Under the pieces are notes generated by a model. The model made no database searches. It had not been told where the DNA came from and saw only the letters and a program-made list of their open reading frames with translations. From the NCBI RefSeq assembly GCF_019430905.1, contig NZ_JAHYCA010000003.1, forward strand, positions 558,001-622,000: a stretch of 64,000 bases of DNA, given 5' to 3'. This DNA comes from Billgrantia antri. Its GTDB lineage: Bacteria > Pseudomonadota > Gammaproteobacteria > Pseudomonadales > Halomonadaceae. The translations under genes were made by a program, and so were the position numbers. Shown piece by piece: positions 46,745-56,328 of this stretch. Position 1 is the first letter of the stretch. Each line of letters starts with the position of its first letter.

Positions 46745-47326
46745 ATGCCCCAGGTCAAGGCGATCATCGGGCTTGGCAACCCTGGTGACAACTACGCCGC
46801 CACGCGCCACAACGCCGGCGCCTGGCTGGTCGAGATCCTGGCGCGCCAGGCCGGCACCGAGCTGCGCACGGAGAAGAAGTTCCTCGGCCTTTACGCCAAG
46901 GTCCAGCTCGACGGCCAGGAACTCCATCTGCTCGAGCCCACCACCTTCATGAACCGCAGCGGCGGTGCCGTGGCGGCGCTGTGCCAGTTCTTCAAGATCG
47001 CCCCTGGCGAACTGCTGGTGGCCCATGACGAACTCGACCTCCCTCCCGGCACCGCCCGCTACAAGCAGGGAGGCGGGCACGGCGGCCATAACGGCCTGCG
47101 AGACATCATCAGTGCGCTGGGCGACAAGGACTTCAATCGCCTGCGCATCGGCATCGGTCATCCCGGCGATTCACGCCAGGTGACCAACTATGTGCTGGGC
47201 CGCCCGGGCAAGAGCGAACTCGAAGCGATCGGTGCGGCCCTCGACGAGAGCCTGGCAACGCTTCCGCTCGTCATGACAGGCGAATGGGCACGTGCCATGA
47301 GCCGGCTGCACAGCTTCAAGGCCTGA
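46745..47326 (+). CDS. pth: Peptidyl-tRNA hydrolase
   Basis: 193 aa. Releases peptides from dropped-off peptidyl-tRNA. Catalytic residues are visible: Asn and His in LGNPGDNYAATRHNAGAWLV, and Asp in VAHDELDLPPG; KQGGGHGGHNGLRDII is the tRNA-contacting loop. The ATG at 46745 (MPQVKAIIGLG) follows GGAGG. An ATG at 46733 exists but extends past the conserved start. The rplY-pth-ychF order is standard. Confidence 0.97.
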   Translation: MPQVKAIIGLGNPGDNYAATRHNAGAWLVEILARQAGTELRTEKKFLGLYAKVQLDGQELHLLEPTTFMNRSGGAVAALCQFFKIAPGELLVAHDELDLPPGTARYKQGGGHGGHNGLRDIISALGDKDFNRLRIGIGHPGDSRQVTNYVLGRPGKSELEAIGAALDESLATLPLVMTGEWARAMSRLHSFKA

Positions 47327-47350
47327 CGGTCTCGGCGGGTTCGGGCAGCA

Positions 47351-47388
47351 AGCTCGTAGCTCGTAGCTCGTAGCTCGTAGCTCGTAGC
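47351..47388. repeat. Heptanucleotide tandem repeat between pth and ychF
   Basis: AGCTCGT is repeated five times perfectly, followed by AGC (about 5.4 copies). It lies 24 nt after the pth stop and 56 nt before the ychF ATG, in non-coding DNA. Copy number may vary between strains. Confidence 0.92.
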
Positions 47389-47443
47389 GACGGTAGAATA
47401 GCCAGCACTTTCCAAACGCGAACACGCTTTCCAGGACGATCCC

Positions 47444-48535
47444 ATGGGTTTCAACTGCGGTATCGTCGGCCTGCCCAACGTCGGCAAGTCGACCCTCTTC
47501 AACGCCCTGACCAAGTCCGGCATCGATGCCGAGAACTTTCCCTTCTGCACCATCGAACCCAACGTCGGCATCGTGCCGATGCCCGATCCGCGCCTCGACA
47601 AGTTGGCCGAGATCGTGAAACCGCAGAAGGTGATCCCCACTACCATGGAGTTCGTCGACATCGCCGGCCTGGTGGCGGGCGCTTCCAAGGGCGAGGGACT
47701 CGGCAACCAGTTCCTGGCCAACATCCGCGAGACCCAGGCCATCGCCCATGTGGTGCGCTGCTTCGACAACGACAACGTCATCCATGTCGCCAACCAGGTC
47801 GATCCACGCGCCGACATCGAGACCATCAACCTGGAGCTGGCGTTGGCCGACCTCGACACCGTCGAGCGCGCCATCCAGCGACTGGTTCGCGTGGTCAAGG
47901 GCGGCGACAAGGAAGCCATCGCCACCAAGGCGATCCTCGACCGCATCCAGCCGCACCTGGCCGAAGGCCAACCGCTGCGCAGCTTCGGTCTCGACGATGA
48001 CGAAAAGCGCCAGCTCAAGAGCTTCGGCTTTCTTACCCTCAAGCCGACCATGTACATCGCCAACGTCAACGAGGACGGCTTCGACAACAACCCCTATCTC
48101 GACGTGGTAAACGAGATCGCCGCCGAGGAAGGCGCCGTGGTGGTGCCGGTATGCAACCAGCTCGAGGCCGAGATTGCCGAGCTCGACGATGAGGAGCGCG
48201 CCATGTTCCTCGACGAGATGGGCATGGAGGAGCCAGGGCTCGATCGGGTGATCCGTGCCGGCTACAAGCTGCTCGGCCTGCAGACCTATTTCACCGCGGG
48301 CGTCAAGGAGGTGCGCGCCTGGACGGTCAAGATCGGCGCCACGGCCCCCGAGGCAGCGGGCGTGATCCACACCGACTTCCAGAAGGGTTTCATCCGTGCC
48401 GAAGTGATCGCCTACGACGACTTCGTCGCCCTGGGCGGCGAGCAAAGCGCCAAGGACGCCGGCAAGTGGCGCCTCGAAGGCAAGGAATACGTGGTCCAGG
48501 ATGGCGACGTCATTCACTTCCGCTTCAATGTGTAA
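47444..48535 (+). CDS. ychF: Redox-regulated ATPase YchF
   Basis: 363 aa Obg-family P-loop protein that prefers ATP. G1 is [14 protein letters not shown]; the glycine of G3 is in [20 protein letters not shown]; the C-terminal TGS domain reads [20 protein letters not shown] and [17 protein letters not shown]. It associates with ribosomes and influences the oxidative-stress response in E. coli. It is separated from pth by 117 nt containing the heptamer repeat. Confidence 0.97.
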   Translation: MGFNCGIVGLPNVGKSTLFNALTKSGIDAENFPFCTIEPNVGIVPMPDPRLDKLAEIVKPQKVIPTTMEFVDIAGLVAGASKGEGLGNQFLANIRETQAIAHVVRCFDNDNVIHVANQVDPRADIETINLELALADLDTVERAIQRLVRVVKGGDKEAIATKAILDRIQPHLAEGQPLRSFGLDDDEKRQLKSFGFLTLKPTMYIANVNEDGFDNNPYLDVVNEIAAEEGAVVVPVCNQLEAEIAELDDEERAMFLDEMGMEEPGLDRVIRAGYKLLGLQTYFTAGVKEVRAWTVKIGATAPEAAGVIHTDFQKGFIRAEVIAYDDFVALGGEQSAKDAGKWRLEGKEYVVQDGDVIHFRFNV

Positions 48536-48543
48536 CCAGTGCC

Positions 48544-48572
48544 TTGACCTGGCGGGAGTGAATCCGTAGACT
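48544..48572 (+). promoter_or_regulatory. tRNA-Met promoter
   Basis: TTGACC (48544-48549), 17-nt spacer, TAGACT (48567-48572), then a C-rich discriminator and the tRNA 15 nt downstream. It starts 8 nt after the ychF stop. Confidence 0.65.
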
Positions 48573-48587
48573 TCGCCTCCGTTGATT

Positions 48588-48664
48588 GGCTACGTAGCTC
48601 AGTTGGTTAGAGCACATCACTCATAATGATGGGGTCCCCTGTTCGAGTCAGGGCGTAGCCACCA
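48588..48664 (+). tRNA. tRNA-Met (CAT), elongator
   Basis: 77 nt with encoded CCA. The acceptor GGCTACG/CGTAGCC, D arm, anticodon loop CTCATAA and T arm CCCTG/CAGGG all pair. Acceptor, D and anticodon parts match E. coli metT/metU, so it is elongator Met and not the CAT tRNA-Ile2, which has a different acceptor stem. A bidirectional terminator follows. Confidence 0.95.
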
Positions 48665-48671
48665 AAGATCG

Positions 48672-48704
48672 AAAAAAACCCGGCGCCTTGTGCGCCGGGT
48701 TTTT
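48672..48704. terminator. Bidirectional terminator, tRNA-Met / apeB
   Basis: AAAAAAA precedes and TTTTT follows a 9-bp stem ACCCGGCGC/GCGCCGGGT with a 5-nt loop. It serves the plus-strand tRNA-Met and the minus-strand aminopeptidase gene, whose stop is at 48717. Confidence 0.92.
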
Positions 48705-48716
48705 CGTGGTGACGCC

Positions 48717-50015
48717 TCAGACCAGCCGGGGGCGGTTGGCGAAAGCAATCAGCGCCCGGGTCAGGTGCTCGACATCCTGGCTACCTGCCGTCTCGCGGAT
48801 CGAGTGCATGGCCCACTGGGGCACGCCTACGTCCAGCGTCGGCACGCCAAGCTCGGTGGCGGTGATCGGGCCGATGGTGCTACCGCACCCCATGTCGGCA
48901 CGGGTTACGAAGGTCTGCACCGGCACCTCGGCCTCGCGGCAGACGTCACGGAACAACGCCGACGTAGCGCTGTTGGTGGCATAGCGCTGGTTGGCGTTGA
49001 CCTTGATCACTGGCCCACCGTTGAGCACAGGCCCGTGGGCGGCATCGTGCTTGTCGATGAAATTGGGGTGCAGGGCGTGGGCATTGTCGCAGGAGATCAT
49101 CCGTGAGGCCTGGATCAAACGGATGAAGCCCTCGTCACCCGGCTCGCCAAGCTGCGCGTTCACGCGGCGCAGCACGTCGCCGAGGAACGGGCCCTGGGCG
49201 CCGCAGGCGCTGGCGCTGCCGACCTCCTCGTGGTCGTTGGCGACCAGAACCACACCCTGGCTGCCATCGCTCTCCAGCAGCGCCTCCAGGCCAATGAAAC
49301 AAGAGAGCAGGTTGTCGAGGCGCGCACTGGCCACCAGTTCGCGTTCGACGCCAACCAGGGCCGGCGGCTGCACGTCGTGGAGCGCCAGCTCGAAGTCGAG
49401 GATCTCGGCCCCCGCAATGCCATGCTGGGCCCCCAGCCACTCGAGCAGCAGGCGCTGCAGGTCGGCCTTCTCTCCGCCCTGCAGAAACACCGGCGGCATC
49501 TGGGTCTGAGCGTTGATCGCTCGCCCGGCATTGACCTCGCGATCGAGGTGGATGGCGAGGCTGGGGATGATGGCGACCGGCCGCTCCACGTGCAGCAGCA
49601 CGCCCTCTATCCGGCCATCCGGATGCCGCACATGCACGCGCCCGGCCAGCCCCAGATCGCGATCGTACCAGGGCGCCAGCAGCACGCCGCCGTAGAGCTC
49701 GATGCCGAGCTGCAACCAGCCTGCCGCCGTCTGGGCGGCGTGCGGCTTGAGCCGCAGTCCGGGGCTGTCGGTATGGGCACCGATCATGCGCAGCGCCTCG
49801 AGCCCCGCATGAGGCAGCTGCAAGGCCACGATGGACGAGTCGTTACGCGTCACGTAGACCCGCTCGCCCGCCGAGAGCTGCCATGCCTGGCTCTCGTCGA
49901 GCCGGCGGAAGCCGGCGGCGTCGAGCCGCTCGGCCATGGCCGCGACGGCATGCCAGGGGGTGGGAGAACGGTGCAGAAAGTCGAGCAGGCGCTCGAGACG
50001 GGCTTCCCGAGACAT
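48717..50015 (-). CDS. apeB: M18 family aminopeptidase (aspartyl aminopeptidase-like)
   Basis: 432 aa binuclear zinc peptidase. Metal ligands are in GAHTDSPGLRLKP, ANDHEEVGSASACGAQGPFL, SCDNAHALHPNF and TVDVGVPQWAMHS-like C terminus (LDVGVPQWAMHSIRE). Members remove N-terminal Asp/Glu or other residues from peptides. I use the ATG at 50015 (MSREARLERLLDFL) because GAGGA lies 5 nt upstream; open reading extends to 50048. It is divergent from prc with 127 nt between. Confidence 0.93.
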   Translation of the reverse strand: MSREARLERLLDFLHRSPTPWHAVAAMAERLDAAGFRRLDESQAWQLSAGERVYVTRNDSSIVALQLPHAGLEALRMIGAHTDSPGLRLKPHAAQTAAGWLQLGIELYGGVLLAPWYDRDLGLAGRVHVRHPDGRIEGVLLHVERPVAIIPSLAIHLDREVNAGRAINAQTQMPPVFLQGGEKADLQRLLLEWLGAQHGIAGAEILDFELALHDVQPPALVGVERELVASARLDNLLSCFIGLEALLESDGSQGVVLVANDHEEVGSASACGAQGPFLGDVLRRVNAQLGEPGDEGFIRLIQASRMISCDNAHALHPNFIDKHDAAHGPVLNGGPVIKVNANQRYATNSATSALFRDVCREAEVPVQTFVTRADMGCGSTIGPITATELGVPTLDVGVPQWAMHSIRETAGSQDVEHLTRALIAFANRPRLV

Positions 50016-50142
50016 GTGATTCCTCATCAGGGGTCGTGGTAGACGCAAGAGCTGCTACAATGCGATGTCTGCCATAGGCAACTCACCGGGCATTCGCTTG
50101 TCTAGGGAAGGAAGTGTACACGAAACCAGGGGTGCTTCATCG

Positions 50143-52215
50143 ATGAGCCAGTTTGTCGTTATTCGGCGCACAGCGGTCCTGACGCTGGCGCTGCTGTTGT
50201 CGTGCGCTCAACTGGCGCTTGCTCAGATCCAGCCCGGCGATGACCAGCGGCAAGCTGCCGTCGAGGTGGCCGAATCACTGCGCTACGGCCATTATGCCGA
50301 CACCGCTCTCGATGACACCTGGTCACAAGCGGCCTTCGAGCGCTATCTCGACATATTGGACAGCCAGCGCGCCTTCCTGCTCGAGAGCGACATCGAGGAG
50401 TTTCGTCACCTCGAGACGCGTATCGACGACATGCTCTTCGAGGGCGAGCTGGAACCCGCCTACCAGCTTTATCACCGCTATCACGATCGTGCGGAAGCGC
50501 GCTTCGAATGGCTGCTCGAGTCCCTGGATCAGGGATTGGGTTTCACCTACGAAACCGACATGCGACTCGACCTCGACCGTCGCGATACCGACTGGGCCGC
50601 CAGCGAAGCCGAGCTTGAGGAGCTATGGCGCAAGCGTCTGAAGAACGACGCTCTCACCCTCGACATCAGCGGCCAGGACGAAGAGCAGGTGGAGAACAAC
50701 CTGCGCCAGCGCTACGAGGGTCAGCTCACGCGCCTGCGTCAGACCAACGCCGAAGACGTCTTCGGCCTGTTCATGGCCGCGGTAACCGGCAGCATCGATC
50801 CGCACACCGAATACCTCTCCCCGCGCCAGGGCGAGTCGTTCGACATCCAGATGCGACTGTCGCTGGAAGGCATTGGCGCCATGCTGCAGTCCGATGGCGA
50901 ATACGTGAAGGTAACCAGCCTGGTGGCGGGTGGCCCGGCCGACCGCGCCGGGGTCCTTGAGCCCGCCGACCGCATCGTCGGGGTGGGCCAGGAGGACGAG
51001 GAGAAGACGGTCAACGTCGTCGGCATGCGGCTGGACGAAGTGGTCGACCTGATTCGCGGTCCCAAGGGGACCGTTGTACGCCTCGAGGTAGTGCCGGCTG
51101 AAGCCGTGGACATGACCCGCTCGCATACCGTCGAGATTACTCGGGATACCGTCGACCTCGAGGAGCAGGCTGCCAAGGGCGAGATCGTCGAGGTGGAGCG
51201 GGACGACGGCGTCAAGCGCATCGGCGTGATCACCATCCCCACCTTCTATGTCGATTTCGACGCCTGGCAGGCCGGAGAGGAAGAGTTTCGCAGCACCACT
51301 CGCGACGTGGCGCGCGAGGTGGAGCGGCTCAAATCGGAAGGCGTCGACGGCATCATGCTCGACCTTCGCAACAACGGGGGCGGCGCCCTGCAGGAAGCCA
51401 ACTCGCTGCTTGGCCTGTTCATCGACCGCGGCCCCACCGTTCAGGTGCGCGACGCACGCGGCCGCATCAGCCTGTATGGCGATACCGAGACCGGCACCGT
51501 CTACGACGGCCCCCTGGCCGTGCTGGTCAACCGCCTGTCCGCCTCGGCCTCGGAAATCTTCGCCGGCGCCATTCAGGACTATGGCCGCGGGCTGGTGCTG
51601 GGCAGCGCCACCTTCGGCAAGGGAACGGTGCAGACCCTGAACGACCTCAGCCACGGCCAGATCAAGCTGACCCGTGCCAAGTTCTACCGCATCTCGGGCG
51701 AGAGCACCCAGAACCGCGGCGTCGAGCCCGACATCCTGTTCCCCGACATGGTCGACCCGGAGCGAATCGGCGAGAGCAGCCTGGATAACGCGCTGGAGTG
51801 GGATACTGTCCAGGCCGTCCAGTACCGCCACTACGGCGAGCCGTGGGAGCATCTCGAAACCCTGCGCGCACGTCATCGGGAACGCGCCGAATCCCACCCC
51901 AACTTCGTTTACCTGAAAGAGCGAGTGGCCTTGGCCCGTCGTCTACGCGAGGAGCACACCAGCGTCAGCCTGGATCGCGACCAGCGCCAGCAGGAAGTGG
52001 AGAGCCGCGATGCCGAGCAACTGGCACTGGAGAACCGTCGCCGCCAGGCCCTGGGCCTGGAGCCACTGGACGAGCTGAGCGACGCGCGTAGCGAGCAAAG
52101 CGCTGAGGAAACGGAACGCAACGAGCCCGTGGATCGCGTCCAGGTGACCGAAGCCGCCGCCATCCTCGCCGATTACGCCGAGCTGACCGAGCGACGCTTG
52201 GCCGGCCGCTATTAG
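50143..52215 (+). CDS. prc: Tail-specific protease Prc (C-terminal processing protease)
   Basis: 690 aa, close to E. coli Prc (682 aa). A signal peptide (TLALLLSCAQLALA) leads to the periplasm. A PDZ domain at about 240-330 (IGAMLQSDGEYVKVTSLVAG, GPADRAGVLEPADRI) binds hydrophobic C termini. The Ser-Lys dyad is in RLSASASEIFAG and TFGKGTVQT, 25 residues apart as in E. coli S452/K477. The C-terminal DUF3340 region is Glu/Arg rich. Substrates in E. coli include PBP3 and MepS. The ATG at 50143 precedes the signal peptide directly; the open frame to 50065 adds only non-signal residues. Confidence 0.96.
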   Translation: MSQFVVIRRTAVLTLALLLSCAQLALAQIQPGDDQRQAAVEVAESLRYGHYADTALDDTWSQAAFERYLDILDSQRAFLLESDIEEFRHLETRIDDMLFEGELEPAYQLYHRYHDRAEARFEWLLESLDQGLGFTYETDMRLDLDRRDTDWAASEAELEELWRKRLKNDALTLDISGQDEEQVENNLRQRYEGQLTRLRQTNAEDVFGLFMAAVTGSIDPHTEYLSPRQGESFDIQMRLSLEGIGAMLQSDGEYVKVTSLVAGGPADRAGVLEPADRIVGVGQEDEEKTVNVVGMRLDEVVDLIRGPKGTVVRLEVVPAEAVDMTRSHTVEITRDTVDLEEQAAKGEIVEVERDDGVKRIGVITIPTFYVDFDAWQAGEEEFRSTTRDVAREVERLKSEGVDGIMLDLRNNGGGALQEANSLLGLFIDRGPTVQVRDARGRISLYGDTETGTVYDGPLAVLVNRLSASASEIFAGAIQDYGRGLVLGSATFGKGTVQTLNDLSHGQIKLTRAKFYRISGESTQNRGVEPDILFPDMVDPERIGESSLDNALEWDTVQAVQYRHYGEPWEHLETLRARHRERAESHPNFVYLKERVALARRLREEHTSVSLDRDQRQQEVESRDAEQLALENRRRQALGLEPLDELSDARSEQSAEETERNEPVDRVQVTEAAAILADYAELTERRLAGRY

Positions 52216-52530
52216 CGGCCGTGGGGCGGACTCCTTTAGGACTCCGCCCCACGCTGGGCCGGTCCCTCGTCCCCCTCCACCTCGATGCCTCAACCAGACC
52301 TCCCCCCTGCAACCATGAGATAGGTCATCCATTCTCATGTACATCCCTGTTAGCATCACCGCCACACGGCGTGCCGGTTCCGGTTTCGTCCACGCTGCGT
52401 TGATGGCGTGTAGCAGCGGATCAACGAGAATGACCCTTACCACGACCTCAGCGTGCTACCGGGGCGCCGCACGAGTTCGCTCCACTCACGGCCCGTCATC
52501 ACCCGTTCACGCCCTAAGGGAAGAATACGT
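52216..52530. other. Non-coding stretch between prc and the GGDEF/EAL gene
   Basis: 315 nt without a convincing gene. It starts with an 11-bp stem CGTGGGGCGGA (52220-52230) and TCCGCCCCACG (52243-52253) after prc, a probable transcript end though without a T-tract. An inverted repeat CATGAGA (52314-52320) / TCTCATG (52333-52339) lies further down and may be an operator. The rest should hold the promoter of the 52531 gene; I see no good -10/-35 pair. Confidence 0.6.
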
Positions 52531-55500
52531 ATGGTGACTCATCGGTTGGCACGTGCGGCTCGGTACGCCAGCCAGCACTGGTCGGGCTGGTTGCTGGCCT
52601 ACCTCGTGCTCTCCCTGGCGGCGTCCTTGCTACGCAATCCCAGCCACGGTTTCAGCCTGATCCTGCCTCAAGGAGGGATCCTGCTTGCCGCTTTCCTCGT
52701 ACTCCCCCCCTCCCGGGGCGCGCGACTGCGCTTGTCAGGTGCAGTCCTGGCAGTGGAATTCGGCATGTGTCTTGGCCTCAAGGGCCTGTCGCCACTCGCC
52801 GCCCTATGGGTCAGCGGCCCCCTGTTGGCGCAGGCCTGGCTGGGTGCATATCTACTGCTGCATTACGCGCCGGAAGGCCGCATTCCGGACACCCAGCGGG
52901 GTATCTCGCAATTCCTGCTTTGGGGCTGCCTGCTTCCGGCAATGCTGTCGTCCAGCCTGACGGCGCTGGGCCTGTCCCAGGCGAATGGGCATTTCGTCAC
53001 GGAATGGTTGTGGTGGTGCATTCAGCGCCTGAACGGCCTGCTGCTCTTCGCGCCACTACTGGTGCTGTGCCTTCGTCCTTCCTCCACCCGCACCCACCCG
53101 TACCATTGGGAATCACTGGCGCTGTGGGGGCTCACCTGCCTGGCTGCGGCTGCGATCTTCAGCATGAGCAATCCTGCCGGCAGGACGCTGGCCACCTACA
53201 GTTTCCTGCTGACGCCGCTGCTGCTGGTCACCGCCATCCGGCTACCCTTGACGAACAGTCTGTTCATCGTCCTTTCGGCCAGCCTGATCGCTGGCGCAGC
53301 CGATGCCATGGCAGCCGGTGCCACGCCGATAAGCGCCCAGCGTAGCCTGATCGCCGTCTCGGTTTTCCTGTTGATCAACCAGATGGTGGTGTGGCTGCTC
53401 GGTGCCCTGATCGAGGAACGCCGTCACGTCCTCAATCGCGTGCAGAAGATGCGCGACATGTACGAAATGCTCAGCCATGCCAATCAGGCACTGATCGATC
53501 TCAAGCTGACACCGACTCAGCTCTACGAGCGGATGTGCGAAGTCATCATTGCCAAGAGCGACTTCAGCCTGGCCTGCATCACACCGCTACAGCCACCACG
53601 TCCGGGCATGGCCGACAAGTGCCCGGACGCAATCTGCGTACGCCAGGACGGTGGCCCGCCCCCGGCATGCTGCTACCCCGACTCGGACCTGATCCGACAG
53701 GCTCAGGCCGGCCGTGAACATGTCATCCGACGCCACTGGCAGCCATACCTCTCCCCCGCCCTGCCGGAGGAGCACGGCACCCTTGCCGCGTTCCCCATCC
53801 AGCCGAAGGGCAAACCGGTGCAGGCCGTTCTGACCGTCGTCAGCCTGCTGCCCGAAGGCTTCGATGACGACATGCTGCGTCTTTTCGACGAACTTGCCGA
53901 CGACATTGCCTTTGCCATGACCATGCAGGCGGACCGTCAACGCCTGAAGCTGGCATCGGAGGTCTTCGAGCACAGTCACGAAGCCATCATCATTGCCGAC
54001 GCCAGCGGCCACATTCTCGACGTCAATCCCTCCTTCACGCGTATCACGGGCCACAGCCATCGGGAGGTCGTCGGACGCAATCCTCGCATGCTCCAGTCCG
54101 GCCGACAGGACCGTGCATTCTACGAGTCGCTGTGGCGCAGCCTGCTGACGAAAGGACATTGGGCCGGCGAATTCTGGAATTCACGCAAGGACGGCGAACA
54201 CTATCCCCAGCGCGGCACCATCACCGCGGTAAAGGGAGAGGATGGCCAGATAGAGCACTTCATCTCCGTAATGGAAGACGTTTCGGCCCAGGTAGAGGCC
54301 GAACAGAAAATTCTCAATCTCGCCAATTACGATGCCTTGACTGGGCTACCCAACCGGCTATTACTGGAGAACCGCTTCCAGCATGCAATCGAGCAGTTGG
54401 GCGATGGTCCGGCAGCCCTCTCGGTACTCTTCGTGGACCTGGACGAATTCAAGCACGTCAACGATGCCATGGGACACCAGCAGGGCGACCTTCTGCTGCA
54501 GCTGGTCTCCGCCCGGTTGCAGCGCGAGCTGCGCGACGGCGACACGCTGGCCCGCTTCGGCGGCGACGAATTCGTGGTACTGCTGGCCGGTCGGCGACAG
54601 GAAGCACGCTCACTGGCCAAGCGCCTGATCCGCAGCGTTCGCCAGCCCTACCGGCTCGATCAACAGCCTGTGCACATTGGTTGCAGCATCGGCATCGCCC
54701 AGGCACCTCGCGATGGCATCAGTCTCGATGAGCTGATCCAGGCCGCCGATACCGCCATGTATCAGGCCAAGGCACGTGGTCGGGGCATCTATGCGTTCTA
54801 TTCCAGCGATATGCAGCATCAGGCGCAGCATCGACTGACCCTGCGAGTGGAACTCGACGGCGCCATGCAGCGCAACGAGCTGCGAGCTCACTACCAACCC
54901 AAGCTCGGCATCGCCGACGATGAGTTAGTCGGCTTCGAGGCGCTGGTCCGCTGGCAGCATCCCGAGCGCGGCCTGGTGCCGCCAGGAAGCTTCATTCCGC
55001 TTGCCGAATCGAGCGGCCAGATCGCCGCCATCGATCGCTGGATGCTCAAGACGGCAATCGACCAGTTGGCGCAATGGCGACGCCAGGGACGTCGCATACT
55101 ACCGATAGCGGTCAACGTCTCGGCCTCGCTGTTCTCCCGCTCCGATTTCGTTGCCGAGCTGACTCGCTGGCTCGACGAGCGAAAGGTACCGGGTCACGAC
55201 CTCGAGCTGGAGATCACCGAGCACGTGGCCATGTTCGACCTGGATTACACCCTATCCACGCTGCAGGCACTGAAACGCCTTGGCGTGGCACTGTCCATCG
55301 ACGACTTCGGTACGGGCTATTCGGGGCTCGCCTACCTGCGCGACTTCCCCATCGATACCGTCAAGATCGACATGAGCTTCATCCAGAGGGTGCACGAGGA
55401 CGAGAAGAAGCAGGGCATCGTGCGGGCCATCATCGCCTTGGCCGATACCTTGGGCCTGCAGACCATTGCCGAAGGCGTGGAAACCGAGGAAGAACTGGCG

Positions 55501-55614
55501 TTCCTCAAGCTACAGGGATGCTGGGGCTATCAAGGCTACCTGTTCAGCCCGGCGCTGGCGGCCGACGAGATCGAGCGTCGCTATCTGGTACGCGAAGTAC
55601 GACAGGGCATATGA
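52531..55614 (+). CDS. MASE1-like membrane GGDEF/EAL protein with GAF/PAS
   Basis: 1027 aa. Residues about 15-300 hold roughly eight membrane helices of MASE1 type (GWLLAYLVLSLAASLLRNPS, ILLAAFLVLPP). A GAF-like segment (about 320-465) is followed by a PAS domain (about 475-595; EVFEHSHEAIIIADASGHIL). The diguanylate cyclase domain has intact GGDEF (LARFGGDEFVVLL, residue about 677) and an I-site RDGD exactly five residues upstream. The EAL domain is complete: GFEALVRWQHP, NVSASLF, LEITEHV, IDDFGTGYSGLAYL, TVKIDMSF, IAEGVE. Both c-di-GMP synthesis and hydrolysis look feasible. The GTG/ATG choice is settled by ATG at 52531 after AAGGGAAG. It stands alone. Confidence 0.93.
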   Translation: MVTHRLARAARYASQHWSGWLLAYLVLSLAASLLRNPSHGFSLILPQGGILLAAFLVLPPSRGARLRLSGAVLAVEFGMCLGLKGLSPLAALWVSGPLLAQAWLGAYLLLHYAPEGRIPDTQRGISQFLLWGCLLPAMLSSSLTALGLSQANGHFVTEWLWWCIQRLNGLLLFAPLLVLCLRPSSTRTHPYHWESLALWGLTCLAAAAIFSMSNPAGRTLATYSFLLTPLLLVTAIRLPLTNSLFIVLSASLIAGAADAMAAGATPISAQRSLIAVSVFLLINQMVVWLLGALIEERRHVLNRVQKMRDMYEMLSHANQALIDLKLTPTQLYERMCEVIIAKSDFSLACITPLQPPRPGMADKCPDAICVRQDGGPPPACCYPDSDLIRQAQAGREHVIRRHWQPYLSPALPEEHGTLAAFPIQPKGKPVQAVLTVVSLLPEGFDDDMLRLFDELADDIAFAMTMQADRQRLKLASEVFEHSHEAIIIADASGHILDVNPSFTRITGHSHREVVGRNPRMLQSGRQDRAFYESLWRSLLTKGHWAGEFWNSRKDGEHYPQRGTITAVKGEDGQIEHFISVMEDVSAQVEAEQKILNLANYDALTGLPNRLLLENRFQHAIEQLGDGPAALSVLFVDLDEFKHVNDAMGHQQGDLLLQLVSARLQRELRDGDTLARFGGDEFVVLLAGRRQEARSLAKRLIRSVRQPYRLDQQPVHIGCSIGIAQAPRDGISLDELIQAADTAMYQAKARGRGIYAFYSSDMQHQAQHRLTLRVELDGAMQRNELRAHYQPKLGIADDELVGFEALVRWQHPERGLVPPGSFIPLAESSGQIAAIDRWMLKTAIDQLAQWRRQGRRILPIAVNVSASLFSRSDFVAELTRWLDERKVPGHDLELEITEHVAMFDLDYTLSTLQALKRLGVALSIDDFGTGYSGLAYLRDFPIDTVKIDMSFIQRVHEDEKKQGIVRAIIALADTLGLQTIAEGVETEEELAFLKLQGCWGYQGYLFSPALAADEIERRYLVREVRQGI

Positions 55615-55729
55615 CTCGACCCGACTGAAGTCCGCTGCAACGTTTTGCCGACAGGCGCGATCAGCCAGCGCAACGGCAAACCTCACGGCGCGCTGGCGAG
55701 CCGATGACAGACGACGGGACAACGGAACT

Positions 55730-55805
<76 letters not shown>

Positions 55806-55847
55806 ACGATACGGCGGGAAAGTGCAACGCTTTCCGTGGAGGGCTGA

Positions 55848-55923
<76 letters not shown>

Positions 55924-55955
55924 ATGACGAACGTCACAAATCAGCTTGTGTTCAA

Positions 55956-56031
<76 letters not shown>

Positions 56032-56052
56032 ATCGTCCTGAACACGGTGCGT

Positions 56053-56080
56053 AGTATACGGATCAGCCACATAAGGTCAA
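56053..56080 (-). promoter_or_regulatory. Promoter of the tRNA-Asn array
   Basis: Minus-strand TTGACC (56080-56075), 16-nt spacer, TATACT (56058-56053). Both boxes match at five of six positions and the tRNA lies 22 nt downstream. Confidence 0.8.
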
Positions 56081-56130
56081 GGGCGGATCTCGTCGACGCC
56101 ACCTCCGGAGCAAGACGCGGCGACCGGAAA

Positions 56131-56168
56131 CAGAACGCCCGTGCAGGCTTGGCTGCACGGGCGTTCTG
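56131..56168 (-). terminator. Terminator of the minus-strand tRNA-Met
   Basis: A perfect 16-bp inverted repeat CAGAACGCCCGTGCAG / CTGCACGGGCGTTCTG with a 6-nt loop begins 8 nt after the tRNA-Met gene; TTTCC follows on the minus strand. It separates the tRNA-Met unit from the Asn promoter. Confidence 0.82.
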
Positions 56169-56175
56169 ATCGATC

Positions 56176-56252
56176 TGGTGGCTACGCCCTGATTCGAACA
56201 GGGGACCCCATCATTATGAGTGATGTGCTCTAACCGGCTGAGCTACGTAGCC
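56176..56252 (-). tRNA. tRNA-Met (CAT), elongator, second copy
   Basis: 77 nt with encoded CCA. It differs from the copy at 48588-48664 at three positions only: CC for TT in the D loop and A for G in the T loop. The two copies face each other 7.5 kb apart. Confidence 0.95.
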
Positions 56253-56293
56253 TTTTCACACCTTGCCATGCTTCGGCGCGGCGATGGGGCAGA

Positions 56294-56322
56294 ATTATGC
56301 CCGCCCCCCGCCGCCTTGGCAA
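56294..56322 (-). promoter_or_regulatory. Promoter of the minus-strand tRNA-Met
   Basis: Minus-strand TTGCCA (56322-56317), 17-nt spacer, CATAAT (56299-56294), about 40 nt before the tRNA. It lies just past the stop of the choline-binding protein gene. Confidence 0.72.
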
Positions 56323-56328
56323 GAGCGT

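Noticed and set aside
47171..48517. Long minus-strand frame opposite ychF running through the heptamer repeat
   Set aside because: Antisense to the well-conserved ychF; its repeated YELRA pattern only reflects the heptamer repeat.
48588..48664. CAT-anticodon tRNA as tRNA-Ile2 or initiator tRNA
   Set aside because: Acceptor stem and body match elongator tRNA-Met; the first acceptor pair is G-C, unlike the mismatched initiator, and the acceptor differs from Ile2.
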